Shown here: piece by piece, positions 14,274 through 20,497 of the stretch
Numbering within the stretch: the first letter of the stretch is position 1
Layout of the letters: every line of letters starts with the position of its first letter
Assembly: GCA_003553895.1 (NCBI GenBank)
Contig: PWFM01000113.1
Span: forward strand, 1 to 20,497
Direction of reading: 5' to 3'
DNA: 20,497 nt
From: Syntrophomonadaceae bacterium
GTDB lineage: Bacteria; Bacillota; Dethiobacteria; DTU022
Notes under the pieces: generated by a model
What the model was told of the DNA's origin: nothing
What the model saw: only the letters and a program-made list of their open reading frames with translations
Database searches by the model: none
Made by a program: the position numbers and the translations under genes

Positions 14274-15194
14274 TTGCTACAGTTTATTGTAAGAAGGTTT
14301 ATTCAAACCATTCCCGTTATCCTGGGGGTTACCCTGCTGGTCTTTTCCCTGATTCATTTAATCCCGGGCGATCCGGCCCAGATCATGGCCGGTGAAGCCG
14401 CTCCGGAAGCCACGGTTGAGGCGATGCGGGAGAGACTGGGCCTTAACGATCCTCTCCATGTTCAGTACGGGCGGTATATGAGTAGTTTGCTCCAGGGAGA
14501 CCTGGGCCAATCCGTTCGCACCAGCCGCCCGGTAATGGACGAGATTCAGCCCCGCATTATGATTACCATCCGGTTGGCGATTTACAGCATGATCTTAAGC
14601 ATTATTCTGGGCCTGGTGGCAGGCGTAGTTTCTGCTGTCCGCCGCTACGGCTTGCTCGATGCCACTTTGATGCTGGCGGCCCTGTTCGGTTTTTCCATGC
14701 CTAACTTCTGGCTGGGCTTGATGCTAATCAAGCTGGTGTCCATTGACCTGGCCCTGCTGCCGCCGTCAGGCTGGGGGACCTGGCAGCAGGGAATTTTACC
14801 GATTATCACCCTTGGTACCGGCGGCGCGGCTATTATTGCCAGGATGACCCGGTCCAGCATGCTTGACGTGATTAACCAGGACTATATCCGGACGGCCCGG
14901 GCCAAAGGTTTGAAGGAAAGGGTGGTCATTTACAAGCACGGCCTGAAAAACGCCCTGATTCCCGTGGTAACGGTAGTCGGTATCGAGATGGGTATGCTGC
15001 TTTCAGGGACAGTGCTGGTGGAAACTGTTTTTGCTGTAAACGGCATGGGCAGGCTGGCTATCGATGCCATCAGGGCCCGAGATTTTCCAGTGGTCCAGGG
15101 AATTGTGCTGATTTTTGCCCTGATCTTTGTGGGAGTAAACCTGCTGGTCGATATATCTTACCGTTACCTGAATAAGAGGATTGAACTAAATTAA
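14274..15194 (+). CDS. Peptide ABC transporter permease, DppB/OppB type
   Basis: A 306-residue inner-membrane permease, full length. The N-terminus LQFIVRRFIQTIPVILGVTLLVF is the family's first helix, followed by the periplasmic IPGDPAQIMAGEAAPEATVE and LGLNDPLHVQYGRYM, and QGDLGQSVRTSRPV. The EAA loop reads DYIRTARAKGLKERVVIYKHGLKNA, and FAVNGMGRLAIDAIRARDFPVVQG lies in the last third. It forms the translocation pore with the DppC-type protein encoded just upstream. The start is TTG 14274, with AAAAGGAG 9 bases before it; 17 bases separate it from the previous stop. Confidence 0.94.
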   Translation: MLQFIVRRFIQTIPVILGVTLLVFSLIHLIPGDPAQIMAGEAAPEATVEAMRERLGLNDPLHVQYGRYMSSLLQGDLGQSVRTSRPVMDEIQPRIMITIRLAIYSMILSIILGLVAGVVSAVRRYGLLDATLMLAALFGFSMPNFWLGLMLIKLVSIDLALLPPSGWGTWQQGILPIITLGTGGAAIIARMTRSSMLDVINQDYIRTARAKGLKERVVIYKHGLKNALIPVVTVVGIEMGMLLSGTVLVETVFAVNGMGRLAIDAIRARDFPVVQGIVLIFALIFVGVNLLVDISYRYLNKRIELN

Positions 15195-15218
15195 TTGTTT
15201 TTAAAGAGGTGTAACGAT

Positions 15219-16229
15219 TTGAGTTCGGTGGAACCTATTCTGCAGATTAAAGATCTCCGGACCTCGTTTTTTATAGACAGAGGAGAAGTGAAAGCTGTGG
15301 ACGGGGTTACCCTTGATGTGCCAAAAGGCAAAACCCTTGGTGTGGTAGGCGAGTCAGGATGCGGTAAGAGCGTCATGGCCCTGTCGATCCTGCAGCTGCT
15401 GGAGGAGCCCGGTAAAATAGTGGGCGGTGAAATACTCTTCAACAATGTAAACCTGCTCCAAAAAAGCGAAAAAGAGATGCGCGACATCAGGGGCAATAAT
15501 ATTTCCATGATTTTTCAGGAGCCGATGACTTCTTTAAACCCGGTTTATACGATTGGGGAACAGATCAGCGAGTCTTACCGGGTCCATCAGAATATGGGCA
15601 AAAAAGATGCTTACCAGAAATCCCTTGAAATGCTAAGGTTGGTCGGGATTCCTTCTCCTGAAAAGAGGTTGCACCAGTATCCTTATGAGCTTTCCGGCGG
15701 GATGCGTCAGCGGGTGATGATTGCCATGGCCCTGGCCTGCCGACCGGATTTGCTTGTTGCCGATGAACCGACCACGGCTCTGGATGTGACCATTCAGGCC
15801 CAGATCCTGGAGCTGATTAAGGATCTGCAGACCAAACTGCATATGTCCGTTATTATCATTACTCACGACCTGGGAATTGTTGCCGAAACCTGCGACCGGG
15901 TGGCCGTAATGTACTGCGGAAACATTGTAGAACAGGCTGATGCCGAAGAATTGTTTGAAAGGCCCAGGCACCCTTATACAGCAGGGCTGTTTAATTCTCT
16001 GCCCCGGCATGATCAAGAAAAGGAAGAGCTGGAAGCGATCCTGGGTTACGTGCCCAGTCCTATTGAGATGCCGCAGGGCTGCCGCTTTTCTCCGCGCTGT
16101 TCATACGCCGAGGAGATTTGCCGGCAGCAGAATCCCGATCTGAAAACCCTGGATAATACCAGGGCGGTGCGATGCTGGATCTACTCCGACGGTTGGAAAG
16201 GCAGCAAAGAGGTGGCCTACCATGGATAG
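15219..16229 (+). CDS. Peptide ABC transporter ATP-binding protein, DppD/OppD type
   Basis: A 336-residue cytoplasmic ATPase. Walker A GESGCGKS at 44-51, Q-loop in IFQEPMTSLNPVY, signature LSGGMRQR from 158, Walker B ending DEPTTALD from 182, and the switch histidine in ITHDLG. The C-terminal extension holds the cysteines typical of this family (GCRFSPRC, EEIC, VRCW), which can bind a 4Fe-4S cluster in some relatives. I place the start at TTG 15219, 7 bases after AAAGAGGTG; a TTG at 15195 has no ribosome site. It overlaps the next ATPase by 8 bases. It powers uptake together with that protein. Confidence 0.94.
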   Translation: MSSVEPILQIKDLRTSFFIDRGEVKAVDGVTLDVPKGKTLGVVGESGCGKSVMALSILQLLEEPGKIVGGEILFNNVNLLQKSEKEMRDIRGNNISMIFQEPMTSLNPVYTIGEQISESYRVHQNMGKKDAYQKSLEMLRLVGIPSPEKRLHQYPYELSGGMRQRVMIAMALACRPDLLVADEPTTALDVTIQAQILELIKDLQTKLHMSVIIITHDLGIVAETCDRVAVMYCGNIVEQADAEELFERPRHPYTAGLFNSLPRHDQEKEELEAILGYVPSPIEMPQGCRFSPRCSYAEEICRQQNPDLKTLDNTRAVRCWIYSDGWKGSKEVAYHG

Positions 16230-17247
16230 CGCTTTAGAAACAATGGATAACAAAGAACTGCTTAAAGTAGAAAATCTTAAAGTATATTTTCCGATCAAGG
16301 GCGGTTTCCTGGGCCGGACAGTCAACCATGTCAAGGCCGTGGACGGCATCTCTTTTTCTGTTTTTGAAGGGGAAACTGTTAGCCTGGTTGGCGAATCCGG
16401 CTGCGGTAAATCCACAGCAGGCAGGGCTATATTGCGCCTGGAACAGCCCACAGCAGGAGAAGTCTATTACAAGGGCGTCAACCTGACCAGCCTTAACAAG
16501 AAAGAAATGCGCTCTACCCGTAAGCACCTGCAGATTATTTTCCAGGACCCCTTTGCTTCAATCAACCCCCGCCAGACGGTGATCCAGGTCCTTGAAGAAG
16601 CGCTCTTGATACAAAACATTGTGCCCTCCGGGCAGCGCCGGCAGAGAGCCCTGGAACTGCTTGATACGGTGGGTTTGAAGGAGCACCAGGCCGACCGTTA
16701 CCCGCATGAATTCAGCGGTGGGCAGCGCCAGAGGATTGGAATTGCCAGGGCGCTGTCTTTAAATCCGAACCTGATTATCTGTGATGAGGCAGTTTCTGCC
16801 CTCGATGTTTCGATCAGGGCCCAGATTTTAAACCTCTTAAAAAGACTCCAAAAAGAGTTTCAACTTACATACCTGTTTATTTCACATGACCTGGGTGTGG
16901 TCCGTCACATTTCAGACCGGGTTATCGTAATGTACCTGGGGCGGATTATGGAAGTAGCTGATAAAAAGTCGCTTTTTGAACAGGCCCGGCACCCTTATAC
17001 GAAGGCTCTGCTATCAGCCATACCGGTTCTCAGGCCGAGCCAGAAAAGGGAAAGAATAGTGCTAACCGGTGATGTGCCTTCTTCACTGGATCCTCCCGAG
17101 GGATGCCGGTTCCATACCCGCTGCCCTTATGCGCAGGACATCTGTAAGACAGAGGTGCCGGAGTTGAGGTCGGCCGGGGAAATGAAAGAGGGACACCAGG
17201 CAGCCTGCCATTTCTTTGAGGATATATATGCTGAAGCAGCCGGTTAG
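16222..17247 (+). CDS. Peptide ABC transporter ATP-binding protein, DppF/OppF type
   Basis: A 341-residue ATPase. Walker A GESGCGKS at 57-64, Q-loop in IFQDPFASINPRQ, signature FSGGQRQR, Walker B with D188 in CDEAVSALD (A in place of the more frequent P after DE, a variant seen elsewhere in the family), and FISHDLGVVRHIS with the switch histidine. The C-terminal extension has GCRFHTRC, QDIC and AACH. An AAAGAGGTGG site precedes the ATG, within the end of the DppD-type gene, so the two are coupled. It is the last gene of the operon; a terminator lies about 140 bases on. It is paralogous to the minus-strand ATPase at 17691-18674. Confidence 0.94.
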   Translation: MDSALETMDNKELLKVENLKVYFPIKGGFLGRTVNHVKAVDGISFSVFEGETVSLVGESGCGKSTAGRAILRLEQPTAGEVYYKGVNLTSLNKKEMRSTRKHLQIIFQDPFASINPRQTVIQVLEEALLIQNIVPSGQRRQRALELLDTVGLKEHQADRYPHEFSGGQRQRIGIARALSLNPNLIICDEAVSALDVSIRAQILNLLKRLQKEFQLTYLFISHDLGVVRHISDRVIVMYLGRIMEVADKKSLFEQARHPYTKALLSAIPVLRPSQKRERIVLTGDVPSSLDPPEGCRFHTRCPYAQDICKTEVPELRSAGEMKEGHQAACHFFEDIYAEAAG

Positions 17248-17387
17248 TTTAAGATCAGTCCAATGGTTTTCTAAGAGATGGCACCCGTATGAAGATATAA
17301 ATAGCCAGCTTACATTCTGGACAGAATAGATAATAATAAAACACCAAAAGATAGATAATAGCAATATATAAAAAGGGGATTGCATAG
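17248..17387. other. AT-rich spacer between the converging peptide operons
   Basis: No gene is seen in these 140 bases. A 10-base direct repeat ATAGATAATA occurs at 17326-17335 and 17351-17360. The composition is far more AT-rich than the genes beside it. Confidence 0.5.
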
Positions 17388-17418
17388 GAAACCGCATTGT
17401 TCAGGCGGTTTCTTTTTT
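17388..17418 (+). terminator. Rho-independent terminator of the plus-strand peptide operon
   Basis: GAAACCGC (17388-17395) pairs with GCGGTTTC (17405-17412) across a 9-base loop, followed by TTTTTT. On the minus strand no T-run follows, so it serves the plus-strand operon; I see no clear terminator for the minus-strand operon. Confidence 0.88.
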
Positions 17419-17427
17419 GAGCCGGTA

Positions 17428-17664
17428 TTAATTGGCCACAAACCAGTAGAAAAACAGTCCGATCATTGAATACATCAAGATCAGTATTAAAGCCCTCGGC
17501 GCTAAAACCTGCACTCCCGCTATAATCAGAGCCAGGATATCCAACCAGTCGATCATTTTTGAGTTTTCTTCCATTGCCGGCTTTGCTCCCGTTCGCTCCC
17601 GGGTTGAGTTTAAGGGCTGTTCGCCTTGTTCGATATCAGGCTTATGGTTCAAATACATCTGCAT
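17428..17664 (-). CDS. Small membrane protein of unknown function at the end of the second peptide operon
   Basis: A 78-residue reading frame I do not recognise. Residues 1-36 are polar and charged; from about residue 38 to the end the chain is almost wholly hydrophobic, with a P-R pair in the middle (VLAPRALIL), consistent with two short membrane segments or one segment plus an amphipathic helix, ending YWFVAN. The start ATG 17664 has GGGAGG 5 bases upstream, a strong site, and lies 26 bases after the ATPase stop on the same strand, so it is probably the last gene of that operon. An internal ATG (residue 31) is possible but has a poorer site. It might be a transporter accessory peptide or an unrelated small protein. 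The ribosome site and membrane pattern make a chance frame unlikely. Confidence 0.6.
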   Translation of the reverse strand: MQMYLNHKPDIEQGEQPLNSTRERTGAKPAMEENSKMIDWLDILALIIAGVQVLAPRALILILMYSMIGLFFYWFVAN

Positions 17665-17690
17665 TATGCCTCCCAGGTAAATTTTATCAT

Positions 17691-18674
17691 TTACCTGCCG
17701 TTCTTGACCAGGTGGCAGGCAACCCGGTGATCCGGTTCAACTTCTTTCAGTACAGGCGCTTTATTCCGGCAGATGCCTTCCGCCTCCGGGCAGCGGGTGT
17801 TGAATTTGCAGCCCTCGGGAGGGTTGGCGGGACTGGGGATATTGCCCTTGAGGATTATTTTTTCTCTTTTCTCTCCTGGGTCGGGTACGGGGATAGCGGC
17901 AAGCAGGGCCCTGGTGTAGGGGTGAAGGGGACTGGTAAACATGCTGTCCACTTTCGCAACCTCTACCAGGTTGCCCAGGTACATTACCCCGACCCGGTTG
18001 CTAATGTGTCTGACCACGCTGAGATCATGTGAAATAAAAAGGTAGGTCAACCCCATTTCTTCCTGGAGGTCCAGCAACAGGTTCAGGATTTGCGATTGGA
18101 TGGAAACATCCAACGCTGAAACAGGTTCGTCACAAACGATAAATTCTGGATTGAGGGCCAGGGCCCTGGCGATACCGATCCTCTGGCGCTGCCCTCCACT
18201 AAACTCATGCGGGTACCTTCTTAAGTGATGGGGTTGGAGGCCGCATTTTTCTATCGTATCGCGGACCCGGGAAGACCGACCTTTGCCATTGACCAGATTA
18301 TGTTCTTTAAGGGCCTCACCGACTAGATCAGAAACGGTAAGCCTTGGGTTTAAAGAGCTGTAAGGGTCCTGGAATATGATCTGCATCTCCTGCCTCAATC
18401 TGGTTAATTCCCGCCGGTTCAGTTCAAAGATATTCTTGCCGTTATAGAAAACATCACCACCGGATTTATCAAGAAGGCGCAGGATGGTTCGTCCCACAGT
18501 TGATTTGCCGCAGCCTGATTCTCCGACCAGGCCGAAAGTTTCTCCCTTCTTGATCTCAAAACTGATATCATCAACGGCCTGGACCCAGCCGACAACCCTT
18601 TTCAGGATACCACCCCAGATGGGAAAATATTTTTTCAGGTTTCTGACATCCATCGCAAGGTTATTTGCAGCCAT
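17691..18674 (-). CDS. Peptide ABC transporter ATP-binding protein, DppF/OppF type (second system)
   Basis: A 327-residue ATPase with GESGCGKS, IFQDPYSSLNPRL, FSGGQRQR, CDEPVSALD and FISHDLSVVRHIS in the expected order, and a cysteine-bearing C-terminal extension (GCKFNTRC, EGIC, VACH). Unlike the plus-strand paralogue it keeps the usual DEP in Walker B. The ATG shares one base with the stop of the upstream ATPase gene (TAATG), and GAGGAGGTG lies inside that gene's end, so translation is coupled. It is followed 26 bases later by a small membrane protein gene. Its sequence is clearly homologous to, but diverged from, the other OppF-type protein in the window, so the second transporter is not a recent copy. 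Confidence 0.94.
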   Translation of the reverse strand: MAANNLAMDVRNLKKYFPIWGGILKRVVGWVQAVDDISFEIKKGETFGLVGESGCGKSTVGRTILRLLDKSGGDVFYNGKNIFELNRRELTRLRQEMQIIFQDPYSSLNPRLTVSDLVGEALKEHNLVNGKGRSSRVRDTIEKCGLQPHHLRRYPHEFSGGQRQRIGIARALALNPEFIVCDEPVSALDVSIQSQILNLLLDLQEEMGLTYLFISHDLSVVRHISNRVGVMYLGNLVEVAKVDSMFTSPLHPYTRALLAAIPVPDPGEKREKIILKGNIPSPANPPEGCKFNTRCPEAEGICRNKAPVLKEVEPDHRVACHLVKNGR

Positions 18675-19660
18675 TACTGCACCTCCTCAAGGTCAGTATG
18701 CAGAAAGCAGCGGGCCAGGTGACCGCTGTCTACTTCTGCCAGGGCCGGCACTTTTGTTGAGCAGATGTCCATAACATAGTCGCAGCGGGGGTGAAAAGCG
18801 CATCCCGGGGGAGTGTTAAGGGGGCTTGGGACTGAACCCCTGACAACTGCCAGGCGTGGTTTTTTCGTTTTTACGTCTGGAATGGAACTTTTCAGGCCAA
18901 TGGTGTATGGATGCTTTGGATTTTGAAAAATTGTGTAGACATCCGCTTGCTCTACTACCCGCCCGGCATACATCACTACTACCTGGTCGGACATTTCGGC
19001 TATAACGCCCAGGTCGTGAGTAATCAGGATGATCCCGGTATTAAACTCTTCTTTAAGGTCGTTGATTAAATCCAAAATCTGGGCCTGGATGGTAACATCC
19101 AGGGCGGTGGTCGGCTCATCGGCAATCAAAAGCTTGGGATAGCAGGCCAGGGCCATGGCTATCATGGCTCTTTGCCGCATTCCGCCACTGAGCTGGTGCG
19201 GGTATTCATCGACCACTTTTTCCGCTCGTGGGACCCTGACCCTTTCCAGGGCTTCAACGGCTTGTTCCCGGGCTTCCCTGGGAGAATAGCGCCTGTGCAG
19301 AATCAACGCTTCCACGATTTGGTCGCCAACCGTATAAACCGGGTTAAGTGAGGTCATGGGTTCCTGGAAGATCATCGAGATTTCATTGCCCCTGATCCTG
19401 CGCATTTTGCTTTCCGGATAAGTTAAAAGATCTTCATTGTTAAAAAGGATTCTTCCTCTTTCGATCCGGCCCGGAGGTCTGGGGATAAGGCCCATGATGG
19501 ACATGGAGGTAATGCTTTTTCCGCAGCCTGATTCTCCCACGATGCCAACGGTTTGTTTTCTGTGCACAGAAAAATCGACCCCATCAACCGCCCGGACGAC
19601 GCCGTCTTCGGTATAGAAGTAGGTCTTTAAGTTTTCGACTTTCAATAAACTGTTATCCAA
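18674..19660 (-). CDS. Peptide ABC transporter ATP-binding protein, DppD/OppD type (second system)
   Basis: A 328-residue ATPase: GESGCGKS Walker A, IFQEPMTSLNPVY Q-loop, LSGGMRQR signature, ADEPTTALD Walker B and ITHDLGVIAEMS. The C-terminal extension carries GCAFHPRC, MDIC and ARCF. The start is TTG 19660 (MDNSLLKVENLKTYF), with AAAGGAGG about 7 bases before it, 13 bases after the stop of the permease gene. It belongs to the minus-strand operon entering from the right edge and would power the same transporter as the permease and OppF-type protein beside it. Confidence 0.94.
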   Translation of the reverse strand: MDNSLLKVENLKTYFYTEDGVVRAVDGVDFSVHRKQTVGIVGESGCGKSITSMSIMGLIPRPPGRIERGRILFNNEDLLTYPESKMRRIRGNEISMIFQEPMTSLNPVYTVGDQIVEALILHRRYSPREAREQAVEALERVRVPRAEKVVDEYPHQLSGGMRQRAMIAMALACYPKLLIADEPTTALDVTIQAQILDLINDLKEEFNTGIILITHDLGVIAEMSDQVVVMYAGRVVEQADVYTIFQNPKHPYTIGLKSSIPDVKTKKPRLAVVRGSVPSPLNTPPGCAFHPRCDYVMDICSTKVPALAEVDSGHLARCFLHTDLEEVQ

Positions 19661-19673
19661 TCCGGGCCCTCCT

Positions 19674-20497
19674 TTATTCTTTCAGCCGGGGATCAAGAGC
19701 ATCCCTGAGAGCATCGCCGACCAGGTTTAAACTCATTACAGCGATAAAGATACTGATGCCCGGCGGAATCCACAACCACCACCGGTTCTGAAGGACATAC
19801 ATCGACTGGGCCGCCCGGAGCATGTTGCCCCAGGTGGGGGTGGGCGGGTTGACGCCCATGCCCAGGAAGCTTAAAGCGGCTTCCAGGATAATGGCGGTGG
19901 CGATTCCCAGGGTTCCGGCCACGATGATCGGGGCCATGGTGTTGGGCAAAAGATGCCGGAAAATCTGGTTCCTGTCCTTAATGCCGAGCGCCCTTGCTGC
20001 TTCCATGAACTCCTGTTCTTTTAGTGACAATATCTCACCCCTGACCAGGCGGGCCAGGCTGGGCCAGCCCAGGATGCCGATGACCAGCATGATGTTGAAC
20101 ATATGGGCGCCAAATATGGCTACCATGGTTATAGCCAGGGGTAAAAACGGCATAGACATAAAGACATCGGCGATGCGCATAATTATATTGTCCACTGTTC
20201 CGCCGTAATAGCCTGCCACTCCACCGGAGATGGTGCCGATTAAAATAATCAGGGAGGTGGACACCAGGCCTACGGTCAGAGAAATACGCCCGGCATACAG
20301 GATCCTGGTCAGGGTGTCCCTGCCCATGTTGTCCGTTCCGAGGAGGTGCTCGCTGTCGGGCGGGGCATTGGTATTAAGAACATTGGTTTCATTCCACTCA
20401 TAGGGGGTTAAATAGGGGGCAAAAATAGCTCCCAGGATTAAAAGAAAGAGGATGGCAAATCCCAGCATGGCCAGCTTGTTTTTTCTCAACCTGCGCC
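19674..20497 (-). CDS. Peptide ABC transporter permease, DppC/OppC type (second system), 5' end outside the window
   Basis: An inner-membrane permease of at least 273 residues. The frame stays open through the window edge (RRLRKNKLAML), and a TTG at 20489 falls within what is normally the conserved pre-helix segment, so I treat the gene as cut at its 5' end. Visible: first helix (LAMLGFAILFLLILGAIFA), LLGTDNMGRDTLTRILYAG, EAA loop EFMEAARALGIKDRNQIFRHLLPN, and the C-terminus DALRDALDPRLKE. Downstream come both ATPase genes. The DppB-type permease and any binding protein of this system would lie to the right. Confidence 0.93.
   Translation of the reverse strand, partial: RRLRKNKLAMLGFAILFLLILGAIFAPYLTPYEWNETNVLNTNAPPDSEHLLGTDNMGRDTLTRILYAGRISLTVGLVSTSLIILIGTISGGVAGYYGGTVDNIIMRIADVFMSMPFLPLAITMVAIFGAHMFNIMLVIGILGWPSLARLVRGEILSLKEQEFMEAARALGIKDRNQIFRHLLPNTMAPIIVAGTLGIATAIILEAALSFLGMGVNPPTPTWGNMLRAAQSMYVLQNRWWLWIPPGISIFIAVMSLNLVGDALRDALDPRLKE

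Noticed and set aside
16783..16806. DEAVSALD in the Walker B region of the plus-strand OppF-type ATPase
   Set aside because: The catalytic acidic residues are intact, and alanine in this place occurs in working family members, so it is not evidence of inactivation.
17559..18032. 157-residue plus-strand frame overlapping the second OppF-type gene
   Set aside because: It lies antisense to clear ATPase motifs and the small-protein gene and shows no domain or ribosome site.
1..20497. CRISPR arrays, tRNA or rRNA genes, insertion sequences, att sites
   Set aside because: No spaced direct repeats, cloverleaf sequence, transposase or integrase motifs were seen on either strand.

Overview
The window looks like chromosomal DNA of an anaerobic, low-to-mid GC, Gram-positive-type bacterium, most likely a member of the Clostridia. 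The evidence is strong Shine-Dalgarno sites before most genes, near-consensus sigma-A type promoters, frequent GTG and TTG starts, an NADH-linked Flx (Hdr partner) iron-sulfur complex, a DegV protein, an Rrf2 regulator and Opp/Dpp peptide transporters. No phage, transposon, CRISPR, tRNA or rRNA sequence was recognised. The species cannot be named from the sequence alone.

Layout. (1) Bases 1-2983, plus strand: the end of an MvhD/FlxD-like subunit followed by three tightly packed electron-transfer genes (FlxC-, FlxB- and FlxA-like), closed by a rho-independent terminator. This looks like the NADH-oxidising half of a FlxABCD-HdrABC complex; the Hdr genes would lie to the left, outside the window. 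(2) 3143-6938, plus: a promoter, an RseC-family membrane protein with three cysteines, then asd, aroF and tyrA, which serve the aspartate and aromatic amino acid pathways. (3) 7068-9046, minus: an IscR-like Rrf2 regulator with an inverted repeat over its own -35 box, a dodecin that lacks the usual flavin-stacking tryptophan and is driven by a perfect TTGACA-17-TATAAT promoter, and a DegV lipid-binding protein. (4) 9297-11393, plus: a bifunctional-nuclease (DUF151) protein and a MATE efflux pump, separated by a long hairpin-rich leader. (5) 11551-20497: two peptide-type ABC importers. The first has a divergent lipoprotein (minus) and a permease-permease-ATPase-ATPase operon (plus). The second runs in from the right on the minus strand (permease, ATPase, ATPase) and ends in a small membrane protein of unknown function. 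The two operons converge around 17.25-17.43 kb.

Taken together the region is mostly housekeeping and energy metabolism: NADH-linked electron transfer, amino acid synthesis, redox or Fe-S regulation, and peptide uptake. I did not find a clearly new multi-gene system. The points most worth a second look are the self-overlapping Rrf2 operator and promoter, the Trp-less dodecin, the small membrane protein at the end of the second peptide operon, the RseC protein placed between the Flx genes and asd, and two terminator-like hairpins that face the opposite way to the genes beside them.
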